The position numbers and the translations under genes are program-made. The notes under the pieces were generated by a model. It had not been told where the DNA came from and did not search any database. It worked only from the letters and a program-made list of their open reading frames with translations. A DNA stretch of 64,000 nucleotides from Ctenosaura bakeri (Eukaryota; Chordata; Lepidosauria; Squamata; Iguanidae). The stretch covers positions 434,001-498,000 of the forward strand of contig CAOLHI010001442.1 of assembly GCA_948474755.1 (NCBI GenBank), given 5' to 3'. Below are positions 1 through 11,600 of this stretch, one piece after another (position 1 is the stretch's first letter; each line of letters opens with the position of its first letter).

Positions 1-1902
1 ACATGAAAAAAGAATTAAGTTCATCAGATATGTTGAAAGAAATAGGCCAGGCAATTCATATAAGAGCTTGATCTAGAAATGATCCTAATACAAGTATTTA
101 TTGAAGAGAACGAAAGCTGCATTTGTAAGATAAGATGGGTGGATTTGCATCTGGCTGAAGGCAAATTGATACGGTAGAATTTTAGAATATGGCCCACACA
201 GCTTTATGTGTTTCTAAGCTTTACCTGGAAGCCTAGGTCTCAGCTATCACAGCTTTTATCCATATACCTACAGTTGAATAAGGATTCTGTTTTAAACTTT
301 GATAGTTAATTTAATCATTGTGTATAAAGTTTGATATATTACTATTAGCAATTTGACATATATTTGTTGGTGGTTCTGTGTGTGTCTCCTGTATTGGGAT
401 ACAATATATTTGTTTTGTTCCTTGTCTTGTGGGTCGTGTACTAGCCTACCAGCCATCCATCAGGGCTTTGAAAAAGGTTAATTGTTTGGGAGAGGGCAAG
501 TCATAGATAACTCAAATCCTATATGCCATTCTTAAAACATTGCTGAAATTAATATTGTAAAATGCTGGTATAATTAGAGGTTAAGACAAAAAAGAAAGGC
601 AACATAAATACGATTAATAGAAGCAGTAGATACCCCACTTAAAGAAAGCCCACTGAAATAACATGGTATCTGATGCTCATCTGAAAACAAGCAGCAAAAG
701 GGCTGGATGTATGTCTCTAGCAAGGTTATTTCAGAATAGAAGCCACAACTGAGAAGAACATTTTGCTGATGTTCATCCACTGCACGTGCCATTGCAAGGG
801 ACCTGGAAGCTGGACTAGCAAAGTAATATCCTGATTAGGTTCACATGAGGAAAGTGTTTCTTGAGATTTTCCACGGAGTTAACAATTACGTAAGTGTTTT
901 AGTCACTAGGAGTTATATCTGACTTGGCTCCTATGGCTTAGGAGGGAATTGGAAGGTCACTACAGGTCATCTAATCCAGAGGTGGACAGATGGTAAAGCG
1001 CAGTCTTGTTGATGGACCACTGACCAGTTCTGAGGATTCTTACAAAAAATGCCAGACTGGATGTAAACCAAGATGCATAAGCAAGAGAGCATACTTATGA
1101 TCCCATAACACCAATTAGGTGTGGTTTAGCAATAGGAGATCTTGAGAGTGCCTCCTCTGTTTAAAACCAAGTAGAGGGCCATTAAGATGCTAATAACAAT
1201 AAAAAAGGTAAGATCATACTCAATTGATGTCTCTATATGCCTAATCTAATTGATCTCATTTTATTTATTGCTGTTGGGTTTTTTTAGCCTTCCTTGCCTT
1301 TCTCTTTTGACAATAAAAGCTATATGAGATAAATGCCAGTATTAGATATGTCAATATTAGATAAAGTTAAGACATAACTTTAATTTTTTAAAAAAATAAG
1401 GTAAAACAAACCTTTAGAACACTGATATGATTGTCAAATAAAAGACCAGCTCATATTTACTAAAACAAGTGGGGTCTATGTTGCCCTTCAGGGATTTTAT
1501 CTAATTTCTGATTTGCTGTTTAAGATATACATGTACAAATATATAAATATGCACCAACATTCCCCATCTGAATACATGACCAAACAATATAATGGTGTTT
1601 GGAACACTACTAGTAGTATTGTAGTGAATTTACTCTTGCATTATGATGGTTGGCCCTGAGATATCAATCATAATGGCTGAGAACTCTTGAGAGGCTTTAA
1701 AGTGGAAGTAAGGTATCCTTCCTTTACTGAAATACATAGGTTATCCAGGCATGCTTTTTAGATAGAGATGGGGAAAAGATAAGTTTTGATAGGGCTGCAT
1801 GTGTTACACTGGTGGCTCAGCATATTTCTTTTAATATTGGGTTAGAGGCGAAAGTTCCTTGCCATAGTTGTTAATTTTTAATTAGGAATTTTAATTAGAA
1901 TC

Positions 1903-2045
1903 ACTGTGGACCCTCCATATATACGGAGGTTCCATTCAAGGAACCCGACATGTGCATCCGTCACCACCATTTTACATATAGGGATATGACACCTTGCACA
2001 CAACCTCTTGTGTGCAGAGGTCTTGTGTGAGGAGGTCCCACTGTA
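1903..2045. mobile_element. Mariner-like MITE copy 1
   Basis: About 143 bp. The left end reads like CTGTGGACCCTCCATAT and the right end ...GGTCCCACTGTA, roughly inverted copies of each other. The same end motif (CAGTnnnCCTCC) occurs in six further copies in this window, two with flanking TA. Non-coding, diverged. Confidence 0.55.
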
Positions 2046-3977
2046 CTTATTAAATGAATGCACAGAGTCCTTCTTAAATGCCTTCACTGCCTAGGACTTC
2101 AGTAACTACTGGGCTCCAGCTCCCCACACCACCAGTCTTACCTGAACTGTTGCCATTATGTTAGATGTCCCTTTGCATACCTAGATCTTCTGAAAGGCAG
2201 TGGGTGGTAATGAGATCAAGAACATTCTTATTTGTGTCACCTTGCCTCTGGAATGTCTCAAGAAGAACCACTGTGTTCCTGAACTATTTACTTGTCAGCT
2301 TTAAGCCATTACCTTTTATATCCCCAGAGTTCTTAGATATAATTTTAGTTCTAAAATAAGGGTGGACAACTTCCATTGGGGGAGACAGGTGGGCCTCCAC
2401 TGAGGACTGCTCCTTAACTCCCCCACCCATGAATTTTGGCATGTAATGACCCTCACACACACATTCTCAGTTTAAAGTGAAGTGGGTGGGTGGTTTATAA
2501 TTGGTTTGAAGCTGAACTGTGCTTTTCTCAGAATGCAGATCAACTGAAAAACAGGGTGCATACCTTTACTTAAAGAGAAAATGCAGGGAAAATGTATAGG
2601 TGGTGGTAGCATCTGAGATTTTAAAAATAGAGGAATGTCACCTATCCTGTTATAATGTAAACAGCTATCCTAGGTAGATGCTTTGTATTTTTCTGATGAT
2701 TTTTACTCTTTTAGTTGACTGTGTTTAACAGATGGTGTCTTAAAGCATTTCTGCTAAGATTTTATTTATTTATTTGTCATTAAATAACCATTAACTTTTA
2801 CTTTGAACATTAAATAAAAATACTGCTACTTTAGTAGCTTCAATCTGCCCAGTTTAGAATGGAAAGTTTTCTTTCTATGTAAGTTTCCCAGTCTGCCCAG
2901 CTTTTTTGTCTATTTCTTCCATACTTGATTGATTTCAAGTGTGCTATTTAGGAATATGGAAAGGGGAATGCTTCAAAGGCTAAGTTAATTGTACCGTTAC
3001 CTAACCTTATACTTTCCTGTAAGCAGCATTACTTGATGAACTTAAGGTGAGATCAGGTGATATTAAATCATCTTTCAAATGTGGGTTCCAGTAACTTTTG
3101 CTTTTTTAAAATGAGAACTCTCTTTCCCTATGTTTGTCTTGGCACTTTTTTTTTTTTTGGTCTATAAACCATTCTGTACCAACAATTTTGAACAGGATAG
3201 GGATATGAAATACCGTGCTTGACCAAGGCAGAAGAGATGTTGGATCCGTTCATTAACAGATGAGAATAAACGAATGTATATACCCACACACGTAAGAACA
3301 TCCTTCTTTATATTACATCAAGATGGTACTTCAACTTTGCATATCTATTTTACATACATTATTAAACGACAGAGTCTTTGGATGAGAACATTAACCCAGT
3401 TTTTCCAGTGTGACATCTCCCCCCTCTTGGTAGTTATATTTATCTTAAGAGAAAAAAAATGCTATTTTCCCCTCCCTTTTTGTATCTCTTGGCACTGAAT
3501 CTGGAGTTGAAGGAGTCTGATTTTTTAACTCCCCATTTTATTCTCACCAACTGAGCTGTAATTACTGTCTTTTTCTTCATCTTGCTAAGGAGCAATTTAT
3601 GGAAGTGTCTCCATAATATCACAATCACTTTGGCTGTGTCAAATTACTCATATTTTAATTTGTTAGATTGTTTAATATACCCTTAGTCTATTTAAATTGC
3701 TCTTACTGATTTAAATTATTTTAAACTATGTAATTTCATTTTGTTGTATACTATCCAGACTTCTTTGGATATACGTAAATAAATATTCACTGAACAGTGT
3801 TGTAATAATGACTTGTGGGTTCACAAAACTTTTCGTTCTAGCTATCCAGATTTGCTGGCAAACTTTTTAAGGGATTATTTAAATAATGGACTTTGCCTCT
3901 TCCCCTAAGCACTAAGTTTGATATTGCCCACAATTGGTATATACTGTTAGAGGAGCATAACATATTTGATTTAGCTC

Positions 3978-4090
3978 AGGTGTGGCAGTCAAGCAACAGT
4001 CCAAGTATTTCTGGGATTGCAACGCTATAATTTGCCATGCTGGCTAGGGCTGATGGGAGTTATAGTCAGACAACATTGGAAGGGCACAGG
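3978..4090. repeat. hAT-type palindromic repeat fragment
   Basis: Contains the phrase 'tgatgggagttatagtcagacaacattggaagg', a diverged form of a motif common in squamate miniature elements, with a loosely inverted counterpart to its left. No clear target duplication seen. Confidence 0.45.
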
Positions 4091-4744
4091 ACTTCCTCCT
4101 TTAGTTTAGCAGCTTAGAGGAAGTTATAAGACAAGATTCTCTTTTACTTTTGAGGTCTGTGTATTACATGTTGTACAACTGCCACAGTGATCATTTCCGG
4201 TTTTATGGTTAGCCACAAAAACATAACTTTAGCTATGCTTTACATTATTTAGTAGCCAAGTAAAGTATTTTTAAGATGGAATAAATTTACAGCATAGCAC
4301 AGAATGTGTTTCTTCAGACTGTATTTTATAGTCTTTAATTGTTGTTGATGGTGATGATGCTTTGAAGTTAAGGGTTTCAGAGATATAGTTCACAAATAAA
4401 ATCACAAATATTAGTCTGAATTTGAAGGCAAATACTTTCAGAGTAGCTAGTAGAATCTCGTATGCCTGAATTTACTTATTTAATTTGAAATCATCCATAG
4501 AGTTCCTTGGTCTGTCAGTTAAAATGTACAACACAACAATTGTAGTGAAACAATGAAAAGACAGTAGAATAGAAGACCAAAATAAAACCAGCAGGAAATA
4601 AAATATTGTAACACGTACAACAAGGTTAAAGCCAGTAGCAGTATGAGAATACCAAGTTTCAGAAATACTAAAATAAATTTTAAAATTTCTTGGAGCATAG
4701 CAAGCTCTTCACCTAGTGCTGAAAAAGACTAATGTACGTACTAG

Positions 4745-5150
4745 ATGAGCTCCTTTCCATATATAGGGTTCTACCACCGAAATGGTCCTTGTTCTTGCAG
4801 TCAGCCGTGTAGCCTCCTTTAGCAAGGGCACATAGACAAAGTACTCAGATGATGTCTTTAGAGTCTGAATAGGTAAGTATGCAGTAGGTGCACCTTCAGG
4901 TATCCTGGCTCCAAGCAGTTTAGGATGTTCAAGCTCAAAACTGTTACGTTTAATTGGGCTCTGATACAGAAATAAAGCACCTGCCAATACTGGCAGCCAA
5001 TGCAGATTCTGAAACAGTGATATAATATGATCAATCCAGTCTGGTCCAGGCCAGTGAACTGTTTAGCTGACTGGTTTTGCAACAATGAAAATTGAACTAC
5101 TTTCAAAGTCATCCCTATGCATACATTGCAATAATCCAAACAGGAGGTTA
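4745..5150 (-). mobile_element. L2/CR1-type LINE 3' fragment, antisense
   Basis: Contains, antisense to PGAP1, the non-coding tail typical of squamate L2-type LINEs ('ggcagccaatgcagattctgaaacagtg', 'cattgcaataatccaaac'). The same words recur in the better preserved copies at 33600-34190 and 35870-36355. Truncated and diverged. Confidence 0.5.
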
Positions 5151-5220
5151 CCAGAAGATAAATTATACTTGAAAGGTCATCTCTCTCCAGAGAAGGCTAT
5201 AGTTCCTGTATCACATACGC

Positions 5221-5673
5221 CAATGATTCCCAACCTGGGATATGTGGTACCCCCAGGGGCATGAACCAGGACATTTAGGAGTATGCAGGAAAAGGCACAT
5301 AGGTCAACAGTGTAAAATAAGGTACAAGTCATGAAATTGGTTGAACTTTATGAAAAGTGGCAGCGTGGGTTTCCTTCATTGTTTGACCTCAAGAAAAGCC
5401 CTATTCCTTCAGTTTGTTATTTTGGCAAATGGTGGGAGTCCCTCCTTAATGTGTTACAAACATACCACTACAATGCGCATGCTTGTGTGCCCCTCACAGC
5501 CTCAGCTTTTGCTCTTTTCTCACTTTGTAATCCCATTATTGGGCAATTTATTTATAGTTACAACATACGAATTTGAAATAATGGCAACTATATTGATTAT
5601 GAACATTTTGCTAATATGAAGGGTACAATTTATGAGAATGGGCTGCCAGTGTGAAAAAAGCTTGGAGCCACTG
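5221..5673. mobile_element. hAT-like non-autonomous element
   Basis: 453 bp. Left end CAATGATTCCCAACCTGGG and right end GCTTGGAGCCACTG resemble hAT (Charlie-type) termini. Flanking octamers ACATACGC and ACCTAAGC match at 6 of 8 positions, as expected of an old 8-bp target duplication. Open frames inside are short and unlike transposase. Confidence 0.6.
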
Positions 5674-6056
5674 ACCTAAGCTGATAAAAGGAACTTCAAA
5701 CACGCAGGACCACATGTACCTTCTTTGACAATGTTGGATCTAAGGGTACCCCTTTGGGCCTGATGGTTCCAAAGGAGGTTGAACAATACTGTAGAGGACT
5801 CCAAGCTCCTAGCAATGTCATTAGTTCTGAAACACAGGACAATCTTTATAAAAGTCTATAAATAAAGAAAATATAAGGATGGAATTCATGTAATAAATAT
5901 TAGAGGATCAATACATATAAAAGAAGTAGCAGAATTGTTCCCAACATTTAAATAGATATAATTTATATAATATAAACATTAATATCTGTTTCTAAGTAAT
6001 ACAGCCTTTCCCCTTCTTCTTCCACCTCTGGAGGTAATACTGTTGTAAAGTCAATC

Positions 6057-6209
6057 CCCTAAGTCAGTGGTTCTCAAACTCTAGTCCTCCAGATGTTTTG
6101 AATTTAAGATTCCAGAAGTCCTAGCTGGTATGGCCAGTCCTCAGGAATTCTGGGAGTTTGAGTCACAAACATCTGAAGGACAAGGGTTTGAGAACCCACT
6201 GCCCTAAGT
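6057..6209. mobile_element. hAT MITE with perfect 8-bp target duplication
   Basis: Element 6065-6201 (137 bp) starts CAGTGGTTCTCAAAC and ends GTTTGAGAACCCACTG. It is flanked on both sides by the identical octamer CCCTAAGT (6057-6064 and 6202-6209). TIRs plus an 8-bp duplication are the signature of hAT transposition. Internally palindromic, non-coding. Confidence 0.85.
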
Positions 6210-6370
6210 CATTCAGCTTCAGTTAGACCTCTCTCACTCACACACACACCCCACAGATTTTTCCAGGAGCAGGCATTTTTCCTGTTAGCAAGAATAATTT
6301 CTTGTCAATATTAAATTTTCTTGTTCTTGCTCTGCTCTTTCTGTCTGTCTCTATATATATTTGTAGCGCA

Positions 6371-6493
6371 GGGAATTGTGTGGTCCTCCAGTTGTTGCTG
6401 GCTGCATTTCCCAGCGTGTTTCACCCTTGCCTATGTTAGCTATGGCTGCTGGAAGCTGCAGTCCAAGAATTTCTAGAGGGTCACACAATTCCC
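6371..6493. mobile_element. Palindromic MITE
   Basis: Begins GGGAATTGTGTG and ends CACACAATTCCC, a perfect 12-bp inverted repeat, continuing with a looser match (CCTCCAG against CTAGAGGG). Length 123 bp, non-coding. Confidence 0.65.
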
Positions 6494-6804
6494 AGCCCTT
6501 CACTGGTTTTCTTTTATTGCTGTTCACTTGATATTCTGAAGTATTTCTTTTATTTTCCTCTCATCCATGTCCTCCTCAGTCCAGTTCTTCATACACCAAC
6601 AGCTATGTTTGTTTTCTGTTACCCTACTCCTTTCCTATCTCAGCCTTTCTGTATCTGCCTAGATATTTTGGGTCCTGCTGAGCCTCCTAAGATAAGTTAA
6701 CCACTCATAGCAAGCATTTCCATCTTAAGTGGATTAAGTCTCTGTTGTGCATTATATTACCGTGCTTGAGTGCTCTTTCACAGCATCAGTTACTTCTGCT
6801 GTAT

Positions 6805-7025
6805 TAGATGAACGGGGGAATTAGAGCTAGGTGTCATCTGCCCATGAGTTACACCTGAGCCCATATCTCTGGATCTCACCTGGTAGTTTTATATAAATTT
6901 TGAAAGGAATGAGGAATAGAAGAAAGCCCAAAACCATTTGGCACAATTCCCATGGAGCCACGCAGAAGTCCCTCCAGCTGTACTGGCTGGTCTCAGCCAT
7001 CCGGATAGGAGTGGAACCATTGTGC
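6805..7025 (-). mobile_element. L2-type LINE fragment, antisense
   Basis: Contains 'ggtgtcatctgcccatgagttacacc' and '...aattcccatggagccacgcagaagtccctccagctg...ggataggagtggaaccat', which resemble a coding part of squamate L2-like reverse transcriptase read antisense. Frameshifted and truncated. Confidence 0.5.
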
Positions 7026-8485
7026 CCTTCTAAATTAAAGACTGTTTCTTACAAATATATGTCACATCTGTGATTCGCCAACATTTATCTTATTGATGTT
7101 GTTGACTAGTGCCAAAGCAGCAAACTTTAAATGAATTCATTTCACCTCCTCGGATATTTGTTGTGAGGTAAACTTGCGAAGTTAATGCAAGAGAATATCA
7201 TACTCAAAAGTCAACAGTTACACAGTTGTTGGCATGCAGAGTTTATCTTGTCTGTCTATGCAACAGTTTTGAAGTAGGCTGTCGGTATATCTCTCTCCTA
7301 ATTACATGTAATTGTGGTTGAAATGGGACTTCAGTCTAGATCTGCTACATGAAAAACAGCATGCTTTCTATAAAGTAAGATGAAACTGTTGGATCAACTA
7401 GGGTTATCTCAATCTTTTTGGGCCAGTTAGCACATTTAAAATTTTATAAAGGTGTGTTGTCACTATCACACAAAATGACTACCATGAGTTGTCAATCCAC
7501 AAGATGACTACTACAGTACATACAGACAGTCCCAAACCATTTCAGATAGGGGAACTAGTTAGGCTTAAAAGCACATGCACTCACACACTCAAGCTTATCT
7601 AAGAACCTGAGTACAGGTTAGCAGGTGTGCATAAAGTGAGATACTTGTAGCCACTTTTTAACCCTTCACTCTCTAAGAATACATTTGGTACTACATGGTG
7701 CCCAGGGTATTCTGGGGAAGGAAACCGAAAAGATGGTTCACAAGCACTGGTGTTGTTTTGTTTTGTTTTTTAAATCAGTCTGGGAGTGGAAGGAAGGACA
7801 GTACAAGGAACTGGGGGGGGGAGCCCTAAGTCCTCTCAATATGTCAAAAACTGGATCCTACCATGAATGGTCTTTATTCTTCTTTCTTCAACTGGATACT
7901 ACCTCTAGGAGCAAAGGGTAACACACATTCAAGCTGTGAGCAGAGACTAGGTGTTTTAATTGTCTTGGCTGTGTAAACTGAATGTAGCACAGCTTCATTC
8001 TCTTAGCCAGTGCAAGAATCCTCAGCTCTCTGCTTGCCTGGGAGTGGAGGTGAGCCTTGATGCTTTGTTTTTGAGGCCAGACTTCCCCTCCAGAGTGACC
8101 AAAGTGAGGAAGAAGAACATAAACTTTGAAATGGTGTGTCTGTGTGTGTATTGGGGGGACAGCTCAACTTTCTTGTAATACCAGAAGATAATTGTTTTCT
8201 GTGTTCTTAAAGGTATGACACAATTTTTTAAAAAATGTCATAGCAAAGGGAGAACTGGCCCCTTCCTTTTCAGCTGTAGTGAAAAAAGATTGCTATTACT
8301 GGTTGATTAGGAGCTTTCCTCTTTTCTGTATGTTCACAGACAGTCCTAAGCAGAGATCGAATGCAACTCGCTCTTGCCTTTGCCACTTCTCTTATAACCG
8401 TTGTTTCTGAAGTTAAGATGTACATCTTAATTTGAACAAAAAAGACTACCTTAAAAAAATTTACACACAACCATCTTTGTTACAG

Positions 8486-8639
8486 AAAATAAAGCTACCT
8501 AAGAAAATATCAAAACGTTATCCAGCCTATGAGCTTTATCTTTATGGTGAAGGAATTTATGCAGAAGAAAATAGAAAACTGATGTTAACTGGGATTCCCA
8601 TCCTTTTTCTTCCTGGCAATGCTGGGAGTTACAAACAAG
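8486..8639 (+). CDS. PGAP1: PGAP1 exon 2
   Basis: 154 nt, residues 50-100. Acceptor ttgttacag, donor CAAG|GTAAGT, phase 0 in and 1 out. Encodes the conserved [13 protein letters not shown] and the start of the hydrolase fold ([16 protein letters not shown]), matching human PGAP1 with few changes. The PGNAGSYKQ loop is family-typical. Confidence 0.97.
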
Positions 8640-11600
8640 GTAAGTTGTAACTGATGTAATAAGACCAATATGGATATTGTAGTCTTTTATAAGTCAGGAG
8701 GGGGACAGATTTTGATTTTTGTAGCATACTTAATGGAGGGTTAGGTAGGGTAGTGCATATTCCCCCTTTTAATTGTTTGTGTGATCGTTGATATTCCACG
8801 CAGATGTTGTCAGACCATAAGTTATATGATCTAGCTTGTAATCTTCCTGTATGTCAACTACATTTCTGAAAACCTAAAGTTCTCAAAAAAAAAAAAAATG
8901 AAGGTGAGAAGAAAATGCAGAATAGCATTAAAAAAAACCCTTTTGGATCATTGCTCATAAATATGTGTGGCTTGATTCAAGGGTGGGTGGACATGTGTAG
9001 GATTTTCCTCTTTCTTGCTATATGTGTATATTTTCAACCATATCAAGCAATTACAAATTATTTTACCAGAAGGTTAACCAGTAGGCTTCTAAATGCATAG
9101 AAAGCTATGAATATCAGTCTTGGAATAAAAAAAAAGAGGAAGGGAGGGGGGAAAGAGAAATGTGGTAACACCCTTCAGGATTTTTTTTAGGGTGAGGATT
9201 CATGGATATAACTCCACTTCTTCAGGTGCAGTGCTGAGTGGTACAGGTTGGAAAGAGGATTACTGAATATCATCACATGTGGATGTTTGTAAATACATTT
9301 AGAATAAAATTCCATCTGAATTGTACTGTCCTGTCTCAGTGCACTTTAGAGCAGCCAAAGGGATCTCTGGAATATTTGAAAGGAGTCTCAGACTAAAAAC
9401 TGGGAGAAGGGGAGCTCCAAAGGTTTGTGGGGGCACTGATAACTGTGAAGTGATAGAAATAGCCAAGCAGCAACTTTAATTCAAGTCTGTAATTTCCCCT
9501 CTAGTTACAATATCTTTCTCACACACTATTTGAATTTGGTGCCCCTGGTAAATTCATTGCTTAAGCTCCTCCCACGTCTTGATTTTAAGAGTTAAAACCC
9601 ACAAAAGTTGAGGCTTTTGTGACAGACTTCATACCCTGTATGTAGCAGCCATGCAGAGTCTCTCACACAGCCTTGCGTCGGAGTCAGTTGTGAATCAGAC
9701 TGCACCAGGTCAGTGTATTCAGTCAAGTGTAGGAAAAACCCAGAGATTTTTATTGCCTTTCTCTCAACATATTTGGTGAAGTGTGGATTCAGCAAGGTAG
9801 TTTCCTTGACAAAATCCAGGAACAGAATTGATACTGCAGTAAGAGGTGACCTCTGATTGTCCTTGCCAAATTTGGAGCCCCATATCGTGAAAGTTGCGGA
9901 AAAGCTCAAGGATTGCATTGGGCCTGATAAATGTTTAATTTCATACAGTCTTTTTAAAAGTCTCGTTCATTAGGTAAGGATGTTCAGGTTTTCCTTGTAT
10001 TCAGTAATAAATAATTTTCTATCTGTCTGTTAATGTTGTATCCCTGTTTGATGCAATGGAGGCAGGAACCAGAGAAATGCTCCTAAAGGGGCCATGGCCA
10101 AAAAGCAGTTGAAAATGGCTGCTTTAGGAGAACAAAGTTGAACTTCAGCATGCAAAATATAGAATGTTTTCTTAGATTAGCTTTGTTGAATCGAGGGGAT
10201 ATGTCTTCCAAGCGTTTATTAAATTTTAAAACATTCTGTTTATATTTTAATTTATTTAAATGCCTTGCTTGTTCCAAAAAGCTTTGGATGAATTTTTTAA
10301 TTTATAAAATTTGTAAGTTTGTAAAATATGATAAGAAACTTCATATGAGATCAAGAAGTCAGCAAACACCTTTTCTACATTTTATCTTGCTTGGCATTCA
10401 ACATGCAAGTACCATGTCTTTTCAAGCACTTTCCCAAGATTTCTTGTAAAAATAGCTATTCTAAAATAATAGCCTATACTACATATTGGACTTTGATTTT
10501 TGTAGCCTGGGGTTTCGTGGAGGCAAATTATAGTGCCTTTTGTGCTGCATCAGTTTTAATTATATACTTGTGAATTTTTTCCCCTAAGATCAAATTCTAG
10601 GGAGTTGTCCTAACATCACAGTCTAAGGAATTTTAACCACTTGCTTTTAATAATTGGTTGTTTTTTCTCCCTAGCACGCTCCCTGGGGTCAATAGCACTC
10701 AGAAAGGCGGAAGATATTGACTTCAAGCATCATTTTGATGTCTTTACTGTTAACTTCAATGAGGAACTTGTTGCATATTATGGTGGAAGTCTACAAAGGC
10801 AGACCAGATTTGTGCATGAGTGTATCAAAGTCATCCTAAAGTTATATAAGGTATAGAGATAAGGATTATATACTTGTTTTTATTTGTTTAAATCAACTGT
10901 ATCATATAGATGGGGTACAGAGGGAGATGCTGTCGCTTTCATATTTTACAGAGAAGCTTTATGTTTAAAGAACTGGCCATTTGCATTAAAAATAAAGTAT
11001 CTTTACAATACTGAACATACCCACTGTAATCTGATTTTGAAAACTAATCAAGATTAGGCCCAATTTGTATTTAATTGGGAGACCATCAGGAAACACTGGG
11101 GTTGTCCAAGTAGAACTAGGAAAGAATCTTCCCTTATGCTCGGGAGATCAGCAGGCAATCAGAATTAACCATAGAGGAACCAGTTCTTTGTAAGGCAGGC
11201 TCCTGTGTTCCTGAACACACCTCTGCATCTTTTGGTATAGGGTTTGTAAAGGCACTGTGCTTGTTGCCCACAGTATCACAATAATAGCCTGGCTAGCTGC
11301 AGTCTTGAATGGGATCACTCCATATGACAAAATTTTGTTGGAGATCCCACATATCTTTTCTATTAGCTTTCTGGCTGATGCATTCAAATATGAATGTTAC
11401 ATATTTTAATATTGAATTTTAAACAGTGTCTACTCTTTCCCTCTGAGAATTTCAAGCTCTGGGAATAAACTTTTAATTAGTACAAGGAAACTTACTCAGT
11501 TTTGTAATTTGCAACTAAACATAATTAGAGCAATATCTAGCACTGATCTACTGACAGAATAGGAATTGAGCCGAAATAGGAGAATGGTCCTCCTCACCTG

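Larger units (their letters stand above)
1..8485 (+). other. PGAP1: Intron 1 of PGAP1 (3' part) or upstream flank
   Basis: No coding exon recognised. I looked for the expected first exon (membrane anchor ending near an EYPEYQ-like peptide and a GT donor) and did not find it. The stretch is AT-rich without a CpG island, so the promoter is probably further upstream. It holds mariner-like and hAT-like miniature elements, palindromic repeats and two L2-type LINE pieces listed separately. In the rest (about 1-1900, 2050-3970, 4100-4740, 5680-6060, 7030-8480) I see only unassigned AT-rich sequence, including an ancient-looking repeat around 7400-7540. Confidence 0.7.
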
